The position numbers were made by a program, and so were the translations under genes. 64,000 bases of DNA from Compostibacter hankyongensis (GTDB lineage: Bacteria; Bacteroidota; Bacteroidia; Chitinophagales; Chitinophagaceae), in the NCBI RefSeq assembly GCF_039541075.1, contig NZ_BAABFN010000006.1, forward strand, positions 224,274 through 288,273, in the 5' to 3' direction. How positions within the stretch are numbered: position 1 is the stretch's first letter; every line of letters begins with the position of its first letter. This document shows positions 36,096 to 45,146 of this stretch, piece by piece. Under the pieces are notes generated by a model. It was not told where the DNA came from. It did not search any database and saw only the letters and a list, made by a program, of their open reading frames with translations.

Positions 36096-38243
36096 ATGCC
36101 CATTGCGATGAACGCCGGAAGAGGAATTCTTCAATATACCCTGGCGATGTCTTGCCTTTGTCTGCTCACCGTCAGGCCCCTGCATGCGCAGCGGAATGCC
36201 GGAATATTTTATTCTACCTTATTTGCCAAAGAGCGTCCCCTGAAATGGGCCACGCATTTCGGAGATGGCGCGGTCCGTTGTTTTCTCCGGGATGTCAACG
36301 GAGACGGAAAGGATGACGCGGTGGCCGTATATGCGAACGGAGGAAAAAGCGGTGCCGTCGAAGTGGCGCTGTCGGATGGCCATACTTTTTTAACGCCGGT
36401 GCATGCGCTCACGTTCAGGGGGCAGTGGACTTTTATCCAACCCCTGATGGGCGACCTGGACGGCGACGGGAAAGCCGATCTTTTGTTCAGGGATATGACT
36501 ACGGGAGATGCCTATGTTGCGCTCTCGGGGGACATCGCGTTCCGGAGCGCGGTGCGGTGGAAATTACCCCAGGAGGAGGCGCCCGGCAGACAGGCCTTCC
36601 TTGCAGATATCAACGGAGACCGGAAGGCAGACCTCCTGGTCTATCAGGGCGCGGGAAAATGGGTTACCGCATTGTCGACAGGCCATGGATTCGGAATCCC
36701 ATATCCCCTCGCTTCCGGCTTTGGTGCGGATGAGGAAACCAGGATCGTCGGTGATGTAAACGGCGACGGAAAAGCCGATCTCATTACGGGAGATTTCAGC
36801 AGCGGCACCTGGAAGGTTGCGCTGTCGGACGGGAAGCAATGCAGCGGCGAAGCCGTTTGGGCAACGGGGCTTACCGGTTCAAAGATTTTCGGGGATAAGC
36901 AGGATAGCCGGCCGCCGGTGTGTATGATGTACGATATCGACAAAGACGGCAGGGACGACCTGATATGTTGGGATAAAAACGGCGCTTGCAGTTGGAGTGC
37001 CGCATATTCAACCGGTAAAGGGTTCGGACCTCCGCAAACCTGGGTCGCAAATTTTCTACACGGAGAACACAAAAACAACATCCCCGATGCCGGGTTCGGC
37101 ATGCCGGGCAGCCCGGATGGCAAGAAGGCTGCTGTAATGATCGTTTCCGGCGGAAAATGGCTGGGGCTGGAATATCCGGGCAGGGGGAAAACCGCCGACC
37201 CGGCACTCATCGACACCTGGGAAGCCTGGGGCAATGATTATATCCCGGACGGAGGCACTTACGATTCGGGCGACCCGGCGGTCAATGACAGACAGATACG
37301 GCAGATACACGACGCCGGCTTCACCTATGTGACGCTGGATATTACCAACGGAAGTAATGCATGGGTAGACAACCGGGCCAGGCAATTTATGGAGCGCCTC
37401 CGTTACTGGAACCGGCATCTGAAACCGGGCGACCACAAAATGTACGCGAACATTTCCCTGGGCATCACCCGCGGCATAGAAGGCGAGGATGCTTTTTTTA
37501 ACCGGCTGAACCAGGAGTGCAAACGGGCCTGGGAGGAGTTCTACCTGCCTTTTAAAGACCTCTATTATCTGCTGAAGGGCAAGCCTCTTGTCATACATAT
37601 GATCACCACCGGATGGAAATATGTAAAAGACATCGACACCTGGAAAGGCGACCGGGCCTATATCGACAAGATCACCTGCCGGTGGATGGACGGCACCCAG
37701 TCCGGCGCCAGCGGAGAGAAATCAAATTGCTATGGCTGGGTCATTCCGGAGAAATACGGCAATGTTGCTGACCCGGAGATGATGCCGGTCATGCCCGGAT
37801 TCTGGAACGGACTGACCTTTGTAGGCCGGGAAGACGGAGACTTTTACCGCAGCCAGTGGATGCGGGTTATTCAGTATGCGCCCCGATCGGTCTGGGTGAA
37901 CAGCTTTAACGAGACCTGGGAGCATACTGCGGTAGAGCCTTCTCATCACGTTATCGACCGGTTTGTCGCCAACCCTTTGTTTACAAAGCCATGGTCCGAC
38001 CACTACGGCAACCGCATGGATGATTTTTACTGGATTATGACGCGTCAGTATAACCGGCTGTTCATGGACAACGTTCTGCTGCAGGGCACTTATTTCCAGG
38101 AATACGGCGACAGCACTATTTTCAGGGCCACCGCAACCGGCTTTATCAAGCAAACCGCATGGCCGGTAAAAGCGCCGGTATTGCTGTTACCGGAAGGGTT
38201 CCGGAAAACGTTTAAGGGAAAGATCGTAGATCCGCAGCGTTAA
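36096..38243 (+). CDS. FG-GAP/VCBS propeller fused to a GH99-like domain, exported
   Basis: 715 residues with a signal peptide ending near LHAQ. Residues about 60-330 contain repeated calcium-loop motifs of FG-GAP/VCBS type (DVNGDGKDD, DLDGDGKAD, DINGDRKAD, DVNGDGKAD, DIDKDGRDD). The C-terminal part from about 365 is a TIM-barrel-like domain with the motif VNSFNETWEHTAVEPS at roughly 600-616, which matches the catalytic region of GH99-like endo-mannosidase relatives. The propeller probably binds the polymer while the barrel acts on it. It follows susD by 97 bp in locus 3. Confidence 0.75.
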   Translation: MPIAMNAGRGILQYTLAMSCLCLLTVRPLHAQRNAGIFYSTLFAKERPLKWATHFGDGAVRCFLRDVNGDGKDDAVAVYANGGKSGAVEVALSDGHTFLTPVHALTFRGQWTFIQPLMGDLDGDGKADLLFRDMTTGDAYVALSGDIAFRSAVRWKLPQEEAPGRQAFLADINGDRKADLLVYQGAGKWVTALSTGHGFGIPYPLASGFGADEETRIVGDVNGDGKADLITGDFSSGTWKVALSDGKQCSGEAVWATGLTGSKIFGDKQDSRPPVCMMYDIDKDGRDDLICWDKNGACSWSAAYSTGKGFGPPQTWVANFLHGEHKNNIPDAGFGMPGSPDGKKAAVMIVSGGKWLGLEYPGRGKTADPALIDTWEAWGNDYIPDGGTYDSGDPAVNDRQIRQIHDAGFTYVTLDITNGSNAWVDNRARQFMERLRYWNRHLKPGDHKMYANISLGITRGIEGEDAFFNRLNQECKRAWEEFYLPFKDLYYLLKGKPLVIHMITTGWKYVKDIDTWKGDRAYIDKITCRWMDGTQSGASGEKSNCYGWVIPEKYGNVADPEMMPVMPGFWNGLTFVGREDGDFYRSQWMRVIQYAPRSVWVNSFNETWEHTAVEPSHHVIDRFVANPLFTKPWSDHYGNRMDDFYWIMTRQYNRLFMDNVLLQGTYFQEYGDSTIFRATATGFIKQTAWPVKAPVLLLPEGFRKTFKGKIVDPQR

Positions 38244-38279
38244 GCAGCATTTTTCTATTTTTACTGTAAACAACAGATT

Positions 38280-40058
38280 ATGGAACCGAAAACCCGCAGG
38301 GATTTTCTGAAACAGGCATCGGCGCTTGGATTAACCGGAGCTTTTGTGCCGGCCGGAATAAGGGACTTCCTGACCCGAAGCGCAACCACCGCCCCGGCCG
38401 GCCGGCTACTGCAGCCGGCGGCTTTTGCGGATATCATGATGAAAGGCGAGCTGCTCACCCGCGCCTTTAGAAATTATGACCGGCTGGAAACGGATATCTA
38501 TAGGCCCGAAAATGACTTCAATGCAGGGGGCGCCTCCGAGGGATGGCCCGGCGATAAGGAAGGACGTATTATACTTGGTCTGACGCTGCAGGCGCAGGCT
38601 ACCCGCCGCGAGCCAAAGTATCTTGATGAGATCATCCGGCTTATCCCTTCACATGTAAACGAGAAGGGCTACCTGGGTCCCGTCATGAAAGACAAGATAC
38701 TGGAGCAGCAGCTTTCGGGACACGGATGGTTGCTCCGCGGGCTGTGCGAACATTATGCCTGGAAGAAAGATCCCCAGGTAAAGCAGCATATCCGCAACAT
38801 CATTTATAACCTTGCCCTGCCCACACGGGGGCATCACAAAGACTATCCCATCGATCCCGGCAGCCGGCGGAAGAACACCGGCGAGGCGGCCGGCACAACC
38901 CAAAATACGATTGGCAGATGGATGTTGTCTTCGGATATCGGCTGCGATTTTATTTTCCTGGACGGCGTAGTGCAGGCCTACGGCTTGTTTCCCTCCGCCG
39001 AATTGAAAGCGCTTATCGAAGAGATGACCGACCGGTTCCTGCAAATGGACCTGATTGCAATAAAGGCGCAGACCCACGCCACCCTCACCGGATTGCGGGG
39101 CGTACTGCGCTATTATGAAACGACCCGCAGGGCAGATCTGCTGTCGCAGGTGGAAAAACGGTATGCCCTGTACCGCGCCGGAGCGATGACGGAGAACTAT
39201 GAAAACTTCAACTGGTTCGGCCGTCCCGAATGGACGGAACCCTGCGCCATTGTGGATTCACTTATGGTAGCCGTTCAGCTGTGGCAACATACCGGCAAGA
39301 CGGCTTATCTGGAAGATGCGCATCATATCTACTACAATGCGCTGGGGCATACCCAGCGGGCCAACGGCGGCTTCGGGCTGGATAACTGTCCCGGTCCGGA
39401 CGCTGATGTGCTGCGCGTAAACACCGACGAGGCCTACTGGTGCTGTACCATGCGCGGCGGGGAAGGTCTGGCCAGCGCCATCCGTTATGCCTGTTTTACC
39501 ACTCCGGAAGCCGTGATGCTTCCCTTTTACCACAACAGTGAAGCAGACCTGGTACTGGGGGGCAGACCGGTACGGCTCCGGCAGGAGACCGGCTATCCCT
39601 TTGCGGGAAAGATGACCCTGACCGTTACCGGCGGGAGCGCGCCGGATAACATCAGGCTCGGCCTGTTCGCGCCCTCCTGGGCCGGCCGGCATAGTCTGAA
39701 GGTGAACGGCCGCCCGCAGGATTTCAAAACGGAGAACGGCTTCCTCATGATAAACTCCGTGTTAAAAGAAGGGAATGTCATTACCCTCGAATTCGATCAG
39801 GCCCTGCGCACACGCAACAGGGTTAACGCACAACACACCCGGCCCGGCCGCTATGGCATCAGCTATGGTCCCCTGCTGTTGGGATATGAAGGTGCAGGAC
39901 CCGTTTCGTTGGGCAGCCGCCCCCGTTTCGTCAGGTCGTCCCCGCGGGAATGGGAAGTGGAGGGAGAAGGGACTCGTCTTTCCACGGTTTATCACCTGAT
40001 GGATGCAAAGGTCAACAAAGCTTCGGGTTATCAAAAGCAGATACTCTTTAAGGGATGA
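38280..40058 (+). CDS. GH127-like (DUF1680) beta-L-arabinofuranosidase-type enzyme, Tat-exported
   Basis: 592 residues with a twin-arginine-like leader (KTRRDFLKQASALGLTG). The body is the GH127/DUF1680 family: an (alpha/alpha)6-type N-terminal part and beta-rich C-terminal modules. The zinc-thiolate site known from HypBA1 is complete by position: Glu320 and Cys322 in EPC, and Cys388-Cys389 in YWCCTMRGGEG. Characterised members cleave beta-L-arabinofuranosides and some related acidic sugars. It lies in locus 3, 36 bp after the FG-GAP/GH99-like gene, which points to an arabinose-bearing plant polymer as a possible substrate. Confidence 0.82.
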   Translation: MEPKTRRDFLKQASALGLTGAFVPAGIRDFLTRSATTAPAGRLLQPAAFADIMMKGELLTRAFRNYDRLETDIYRPENDFNAGGASEGWPGDKEGRIILGLTLQAQATRREPKYLDEIIRLIPSHVNEKGYLGPVMKDKILEQQLSGHGWLLRGLCEHYAWKKDPQVKQHIRNIIYNLALPTRGHHKDYPIDPGSRRKNTGEAAGTTQNTIGRWMLSSDIGCDFIFLDGVVQAYGLFPSAELKALIEEMTDRFLQMDLIAIKAQTHATLTGLRGVLRYYETTRRADLLSQVEKRYALYRAGAMTENYENFNWFGRPEWTEPCAIVDSLMVAVQLWQHTGKTAYLEDAHHIYYNALGHTQRANGGFGLDNCPGPDADVLRVNTDEAYWCCTMRGGEGLASAIRYACFTTPEAVMLPFYHNSEADLVLGGRPVRLRQETGYPFAGKMTLTVTGGSAPDNIRLGLFAPSWAGRHSLKVNGRPQDFKTENGFLMINSVLKEGNVITLEFDQALRTRNRVNAQHTRPGRYGISYGPLLLGYEGAGPVSLGSRPRFVRSSPREWEVEGEGTRLSTVYHLMDAKVNKASGYQKQILFKG

Positions 40059-40110
40059 CCGGACATACTGCCGGATCCATTTTTATGAACAGATTTAAAA
40101 ACAACACATT

Positions 40111-40863
40111 TTGGAACGATTTACAGATCAGGTAGCCGTCATCTCCGGCGGAGCCGACGGGCTGGGAAAAGCCATTGCCCTCCGCATTGCCGGGGAAGGC
40201 GGTACCGTGGTGCTTTTCGATATCAACGAAAAATTGCTGCAGCAAACCGTGGACGAATGTAAAGCCGGAAACCTGTCCGTCAGCGGAACGGTGGTAGACA
40301 TCTCTTCCGAAGAAGATGTGCGGCAGGCTATGCAGCAGGTAGCAGATGATTTCGGGCGGGTGGATATCATGGTCAACTCCGCCGGCATCGTCGGACCCAC
40401 GAATACCAGGATCACGGATTACAGCACGGCAGCCTATGATCAGATATACGGCATCAATCTGAGGGGTTCTTTCCTGATGACCAAGTATGCCGTAGCGGCT
40501 ATGGAGAAGCACAATTACGGACGCATCCTGCTGCTGGCCTCCATTGCCGGCAAGGAAGGCAATCCCTTTATGGCAGGCTACTCTTCGATGAAAGCGGGCG
40601 TGATCGGCCTGGTGAAAGGGGTCGGCAAGGAATACGCCGAAACCGGCATTACGGTGAACGGACTTGCTCCGGCCGTGATCAAAACTGCGATGAACGAGAA
40701 TACGGCGCCCGAGCAGCTGGCTTATATGACGGCCAAGATACCGATGAAGCGGTTGGGCACCGTCGAGGAAGTAGCGGCTATCGCGAGCTGGATCGTATCC
40801 CGGGAAGCGAGCTTTACTACGGGTTTTATTTTTGACATTTCAGGGGGAAGAGCCACCTATTGA
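40111..40863 (+). CDS. SDR-family dehydrogenase (sugar/alcohol)
   Basis: 250 residues of the classical short-chain dehydrogenase/reductase family: nucleotide-binding SGGADGLGKAIA, VNSAGIVGP, and the catalytic YSSMK after LLLASIAGK. The start codon is TTG, the only start near the family N-terminus (LERFTDQVAVISGG). It is followed after 20 bp by a second SDR gene of the same length but low similarity, both inside locus 3. They probably oxidise the sugar released by the glycosidases in two steps or on two substrates. Confidence 0.85.
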   Translation: MERFTDQVAVISGGADGLGKAIALRIAGEGGTVVLFDINEKLLQQTVDECKAGNLSVSGTVVDISSEEDVRQAMQQVADDFGRVDIMVNSAGIVGPTNTRITDYSTAAYDQIYGINLRGSFLMTKYAVAAMEKHNYGRILLLASIAGKEGNPFMAGYSSMKAGVIGLVKGVGKEYAETGITVNGLAPAVIKTAMNENTAPEQLAYMTAKIPMKRLGTVEEVAAIASWIVSREASFTTGFIFDISGGRATY

Positions 40864-40883
40864 CCTTTTAAAACTATCTTAAC

Positions 40884-41636
40884 ATGCGGAAAAAAGTTAT
40901 CGTGCTGGGGGGATCTTCGGGAATAGGAAAGGCTATTGCAGGACGGTTTGCGCTGGAGGGCTGGCAGGTAGTGGTGGCGGCCCTGGAAGAGGCGGGATGT
41001 ACCACCACACTCGAAACGCTGCCGGGAGAAGGGCATATCGCGCATCAAATGGACATCCGTAATCCTGAAGACATTGCCTCGCTCCGGGAAACCGTACAAA
41101 GAAGACTCGGCGATTTTGACGTGCTGATAAACAGCGTGGGCATCTCCCGGAAACAGAGCGCCATTGATTCCGACTTTCAAAGCTGGGACGCTTCGCTGCA
41201 GGTCATGCTGTACGGATCGGTCGGGATCTGCCGTGCCCTGGTTCCCCTCATGAAGGACGGGGGCCGCATCATCCACATCACCTCTATACATGCTCAACGG
41301 GTAGCCAGAGGAAGCTCTGCCTACGGCATGGCCAAAGCCGCGCTCACCCAGTTTACCCGTTCCCTCGCCGTGGAGCTGGCCCCGCGGAATATCCTCGCCA
41401 ATGTTATAGCGCCGGGTTTTGTCGATACGCCGATGTCGGTAAAGGAAGACGGCAAAAACGAGCTGGAATCGGATTGGTTCCGGGAGAATTATATCAGTGG
41501 GGAGCACCTGCCTTTGAAACGGGCGGCGCGCCCGGAAGAAATAGCCGGAGCAGCCTATTTCCTGGCCGGCCCCGACGCCTCCTATATCACCGGATCGGTG
41601 CTGACCGTCGACGGGGGGCTGACCATTACGTTCTGA
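40884..41636 (+). CDS. Second SDR-family dehydrogenase
   Basis: 250 residues: VLGGSSGIGKAIA for NAD(P), INSVGISRK, and the catalytic YGMAK following HITSIHAQR, with the end YITGSVLTVDGG typical of SDRs. It lies between the first SDR and the sugar symporter in locus 3. The substrate is not predictable; a sugar or sugar acid is likely from context. Confidence 0.85.
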   Translation: MRKKVIVLGGSSGIGKAIAGRFALEGWQVVVAALEEAGCTTTLETLPGEGHIAHQMDIRNPEDIASLRETVQRRLGDFDVLINSVGISRKQSAIDSDFQSWDASLQVMLYGSVGICRALVPLMKDGGRIIHITSIHAQRVARGSSAYGMAKAALTQFTRSLAVELAPRNILANVIAPGFVDTPMSVKEDGKNELESDWFRENYISGEHLPLKRAARPEEIAGAAYFLAGPDASYITGSVLTVDGGLTITF

Positions 41637-41664
41637 CACAATTTTTTTCACCATCCTATTGATC

Positions 41665-43083
41665 ATGCAAACCATACCTTCTCCCACCGGCGAAACGGGA
41701 TATAACCAGAAGCATTTCTCCTACAACAGGAGATATGTATTGACCATGAGCCTGATCGCAGCCATGGGCGGGCTCATGTTCGGCTTCGATCTGGGCGTGA
41801 TCACCGGCGTAATTCCTTTCATCCAGCAACAGTTTCATCTTGAAGGCTTTTCCCTGGGCTGGGTGGTGGCTATTTTCGAGGTGGGCTGTATGGGCGGCAC
41901 CTTTATGACGGCCTGGCTTTCGGACCGGCTGGGCAGAAAAAAGATGCTGATCTTTACCGCGGCGTCCTTCCTGGTGACAACTGTTGGCGCTACCTTTTCG
42001 GGCGGGCCTGTTGCGCTGGCGGCCTGGCGGTTCGCACAGGGATTAGGTGTGGGCGCGGCATCGGTATTGTCCCCGATGTATATTGCCGAGATAGCGCCCG
42101 CTCCCATGCGGGGAAAACTGGTCTCTACCAACCAGCTGTCCATTGTAACCGGCGTACTGTTGGCGATCGTGGTGAGCTATTATGTCGGGGATCCCGGTAA
42201 CATGGAGAGCTGGAGATGGATGTTCGGCGCCGCCCTGGTGCCGGCGCTGGTCTTTTTTGCCGCGTTATTTGCCATACCGGAGAGTCCCCGCTGGCTCGTC
42301 AAGGCCCGCTTTCACCAGCAAGCGGAGACGGTATTGAAGAAAATAGGCAACGACCGTTTCGCGGAACAGGAGCTGCAGGAGATCCACCGGTCCCTGCAGG
42401 CCGGCAGTCAACAGGGTACCTATGCCGAGCTTTTCGGAAGCGCCGTGCTTCCGATCCTGCTGACCGGCTTCGGGCTGGCCGTGCTGCAGCAATTCTCCGG
42501 GGCAAACAACGTTACCGCCTATATGCAGGTCATCTTTGCCAAGGCCAATATCAGCATAAAAGACGGGCTGCTGAATGCCGTCTTTGTGGGACTCGTCCTT
42601 TTTATAATGACCATCCTTGCCGTAGGGCTGGTCGATAAAATGGGAAGAAGGAAGTTGATGCTGATCGGCACATCCTGCATGGCGGTATTGCTTTTCCTGC
42701 TGGCCTGGTCGTTCAACAGCACGGCCGTGAACGGTACCCTGGTATTCGCCTTCGTCATGGCTTATATTGCCGTATATGCATTTACGTTGGCGCCGGTAAC
42801 CTGGGTATTGCTGTCCGAGATATTTCCCAACCATATCCGCAGCAAAGCCTTGTCCCTGGCCTCCTTCGTGTTGTGGCTGGCCACTTTTCTGGTGGTGTTT
42901 ATCTCGCCTTACCTGCTCAGGCTGAGTCCGGTAATCAATTTTATCCTCTTCGGAATATGTAATATTATCGGGTTCGTCTTTGTGCTGCGATATGTACCCG
43001 AAACAAAAGGAAAAACGCTGGAGGAGCTGGAAACCATGCTGGCCAGGGAGAAAAGCCGCGACAGACCTGCCTCCGGAGCATGA
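41665..43083 (+). CDS. Sugar porter (MFS) symporter
   Basis: 472 residues with twelve predicted membrane helices of the major facilitator sugar-porter family: GFDLGVITG in helix 1, DRLGRKK after helix 2, PESPRWL after helix 6, QQFSGANNVTAY in helix 7, and PETKGKTLEEL after helix 12. Such proteins import pentoses or hexoses with H+. The start at 41665 was chosen over a TTG six bases upstream. As last gene of locus 3 it would take up the monosaccharide formed in the periplasm. A perfect hairpin follows the stop. Confidence 0.92.
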   Translation: MQTIPSPTGETGYNQKHFSYNRRYVLTMSLIAAMGGLMFGFDLGVITGVIPFIQQQFHLEGFSLGWVVAIFEVGCMGGTFMTAWLSDRLGRKKMLIFTAASFLVTTVGATFSGGPVALAAWRFAQGLGVGAASVLSPMYIAEIAPAPMRGKLVSTNQLSIVTGVLLAIVVSYYVGDPGNMESWRWMFGAALVPALVFFAALFAIPESPRWLVKARFHQQAETVLKKIGNDRFAEQELQEIHRSLQAGSQQGTYAELFGSAVLPILLTGFGLAVLQQFSGANNVTAYMQVIFAKANISIKDGLLNAVFVGLVLFIMTILAVGLVDKMGRRKLMLIGTSCMAVLLFLLAWSFNSTAVNGTLVFAFVMAYIAVYAFTLAPVTWVLLSEIFPNHIRSKALSLASFVLWLATFLVVFISPYLLRLSPVINFILFGICNIIGFVFVLRYVPETKGKTLEELETMLAREKSRDRPASGA

Positions 43084-43096
43084 CCGGCTCGGCCTC

Positions 43097-43118
43097 CGGC
43101 GGAGCGCATCCTCCGCCG
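43097..43118. terminator. Bidirectional hairpin after the symporter gene
   Basis: CGGCGGAG (43097-43104) and CTCCGCCG (43111-43118) form a perfect eight-bp stem with a six-base loop in the 54-bp gap between the convergent symporter (+) and SDR (-) genes. There is no strong U-tract. The position at the meeting point of two converging units supports a terminator role. Confidence 0.55.
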
Positions 43119-43137
43119 AAGCCCGGCCGGAACCGTA

Positions 43138-43956
43138 TTAAACCGTGAACCGCTGACGCATAGCGTCGAGATAATCCTGGTCCGGCATGCTGCTCCTTGC
43201 GGAGAGCATTCCGCGGGCATCTTCCCCGATGACATAGCGAAGCGTATCCGTACCGTCTGTTACGGCGGCGTAGATGGCGCTTGCAGCATCCGCAGCGGAT
43301 ACCGGGTGGGTTTCTTCCGCGGTATAGGATGCGATCATTTTCTGCAGATAAGCGTTGTAGTCCTCCGGCAACGGGGCGTCGGCACTGTTTTGCCGGCTTG
43401 CCTCGTCAAAGTTGGTTTCCACCATCCCGGGCTCGATGATCTTTACCCCGATGCCTTGGGAGGACAACTCAAAAGACAGGGCTTCCGAAAAACCTTCAAG
43501 CGCGAATTTGGATGCACAGTAAGCCGACAGGAGCGGAAAGGTGCTGCGACCCGTGGCCGAGCTGATATTGACGATCAGTCCTTCCTGCCGCGCCCGGAAA
43601 TGAGGCAGAATGGCCCTGGTCGCAGCCATTACCCCGAAGAGGTTCACTTCGAACAGGTCGATGATCTTTTGCTGCGGCGTAGCCTCAAAGACGCCGAAGA
43701 CGCCCAGCCCGGCATTGTTCATCCATACATCGATCCGGCCGAAACGATCCAGGCCGGCCCGGATGGCGGCCGTAATCGTATCCGCTTCCCGGACGTCGAG
43801 GCGGGTAACCAGTACCCGGTCCAGCGCCGTCAGCTCGGTTTCCTTTTCGGGATCGCGCATGCTGGCGATCACATTCCAGCCATTCGCGGCAAATACTTTG
43901 GCCGTAGCCTTTCCGATACCGGAGGAAGCTCCGGTAATAAAGATGGTTTTGGACAT
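43138..43956 (-). CDS. SDR-family oxidoreductase
   Basis: 272 residues: FITGASSGIGKATA, NNAGLGVFG, and the catalytic YCASK following NISSATGRS. The longer C-terminal part (to 272 residues) matches the group of SDRs with variable substrate loops often annotated as oxidoreductases without known substrate. It lies 11 bp downstream of the second lipoprotein gene on the same strand, so it may belong to the lipoprotein transcript. Confidence 0.82.
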   Translation of the reverse strand: MSKTIFITGASSGIGKATAKVFAANGWNVIASMRDPEKETELTALDRVLVTRLDVREADTITAAIRAGLDRFGRIDVWMNNAGLGVFGVFEATPQQKIIDLFEVNLFGVMAATRAILPHFRARQEGLIVNISSATGRSTFPLLSAYCASKFALEGFSEALSFELSSQGIGVKIIEPGMVETNFDEASRQNSADAPLPEDYNAYLQKMIASYTAEETHPVSAADAASAIYAAVTDGTDTLRYVIGEDARGMLSARSSMPDQDYLDAMRQRFTV

Positions 43957-43967
43957 TTTACTTTTTT

Positions 43968-44411
43968 TTAATCATCCCACCAGTCGGGCTTCTTGCCGTT
44001 CCTTGAGGCGCTGACCGTTGTTCCTTTCCCATCGGGAACAAAGCAGTCGATCGTGTTCTTATCATAATAGAGCACGAGCTCTTTACCGGTTTCGATATCC
44101 GTTAAATAAGTGAATCCATCCGGATCCTTTTTTATGGAACAGGATATCGGCGGGGTCTGATCCGTTTTATCCTTGGTAGTAAGGCTCAGGATCACCTCGG
44201 CTTTTGTAGCGTCGACAACGGTGACCTTTATCTTCATGCTTTCGTCTTCGGTAGGCATCGGCGTTGTCTTGCCGTCCATCGTAATTTCAAAAGCGGTAAA
44301 GGTCCCTTCGGCCTCTTTGCCGCTCACCTTGATATCCTCTTTTTTACAGGAGGAGAAGGCCGAAAGCAGGCCGCCCAGGACCACGATCATTATCCAATAT
44401 TTGTTTTTCAT
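43968..44411 (-). CDS. Small lipoprotein, paralog of its neighbour
   Basis: 147 residues with a lipoprotein leader (MKNKYWIMIVVLGGLLSAFSSC) and a probable small beta-barrel body (GTFTAFEITMDGKTTPMPTEDE). It shares layout and several segments with the next gene upstream (MKNKY start, AFE-T-x-G-T pattern, RNGKKPDWW versus KDGKKPGDW at the end), so the two are tandem duplicates. The folding pattern is lipocalin-like at most; no family could be assigned. Confidence 0.7.
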   Translation of the reverse strand: MKNKYWIMIVVLGGLLSAFSSCKKEDIKVSGKEAEGTFTAFEITMDGKTTPMPTEDESMKIKVTVVDATKAEVILSLTTKDKTDQTPPISCSIKKDPDGFTYLTDIETGKELVLYYDKNTIDCFVPDGKGTTVSASRNGKKPDWWDD

Positions 44412-44451
44412 TTTCAGATATATTTCGATGCTGAATAAAAATAGTTACAGA

Positions 44452-44898
44452 CTACCAGTCACCCGGCTTCTTTCCATCCTTCGACGCGCCGATAAACAGC
44501 TCTTCATTGCTGCGTTCGTTATAAAAGTCGAATTCGATGGAAGTTTTATTCCAAAAATCCAGGTGAAGCGTGCCGTTATCATTCGAGCCGGTCAGCACGA
44601 CCTCCCCCTCTTCATCTTCACTGACCGTGCAATCGAAGGGGATCTCGGTGGGCTTCCCCTTATAATTATCGATAAGCGTCACTTTTGCTTTTTTATCTCC
44701 GGAGCTGGCGATCTGGATATCGATATTTTCATCGTCCGTAGGAAGCTCGGTCGTCTGTCCGTTCAGCGTCAGCTCAAACGCATGATACGTGCCGTCGATC
44801 TTTTTGGACGGAGACTTGTTCTCATCTTTTTTACAGGAGGCGAAGACGCACAAGGCGGCAGCGAGGACCGGCAGGATGATCCGGTATTTGTTTTTCAT
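44452..44898 (-). CDS. Small lipoprotein, first of a tandem pair
   Basis: 148 residues with a lipoprotein leader (MKNKYRIILPVLAAALCVFASC). The body (GTYHAFELTLNGQTTELPTDDENIDIQI) parallels the following paralog. It is rich in Asp and Glu and ends SKDGKKPGDW. A consensus promoter with two upstream direct repeats lies 54-126 bp ahead of the ATG, so this gene heads an operon with the paralog and perhaps the SDR. Function unknown. Confidence 0.72.
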   Translation of the reverse strand: MKNKYRIILPVLAAALCVFASCKKDENKSPSKKIDGTYHAFELTLNGQTTELPTDDENIDIQIASSGDKKAKVTLIDNYKGKPTEIPFDCTVSEDEEGEVVLTGSNDNGTLHLDFWNKTSIEFDFYNERSNEELFIGASKDGKKPGDW

Positions 44899-44944
44899 GA
44901 CAGTAGTTTTTAAGGGTTGATGTGATTGAGGGTTGACAAGGGCT

Positions 44945-45024
44945 CTCCGGACAAATGTAATGCCGGAGCGGTGGCGGGACCAAATCTCAGGGGGTTACAA
45001 ATAGGATCAGCGGGGGTTACAAAT
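44945..45024 (-). promoter_or_regulatory. Consensus promoter with two 22-bp-spaced direct repeats
   Basis: On the minus strand TTTG (44984-44981), 21 bp, TACATTTG (44959-44952) matches the Bacteroidota promoter consensus perfectly. The 13-mer ATTTGTAACCCCC occurs twice just upstream, at 45024-45012 and 45002-44990, 22 bp apart, so both copies face the same side of the helix about -45 and -67 from initiation. An inverted repeat CTCCGG/CCGGAG (44945-44950, 44963-44968) overlaps the -7 element. The layout fits an activator dimer that binds direct repeats, plus a possible repressor. The rest of the 248-bp gap has a loose hairpin at 45072-45109. Confidence 0.65.
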
Positions 45025-45146
45025 GGGCTACAGATCCGGAAACCCTTTGCTGTAGCGGGACTTCCGGAAGACCTGACAACTCCTGTCACAGCAGAAATGA
45101 CGGGTCAGGACCCTGAAACCCGGAGGGACGACCGTAAAAAGGGGAG

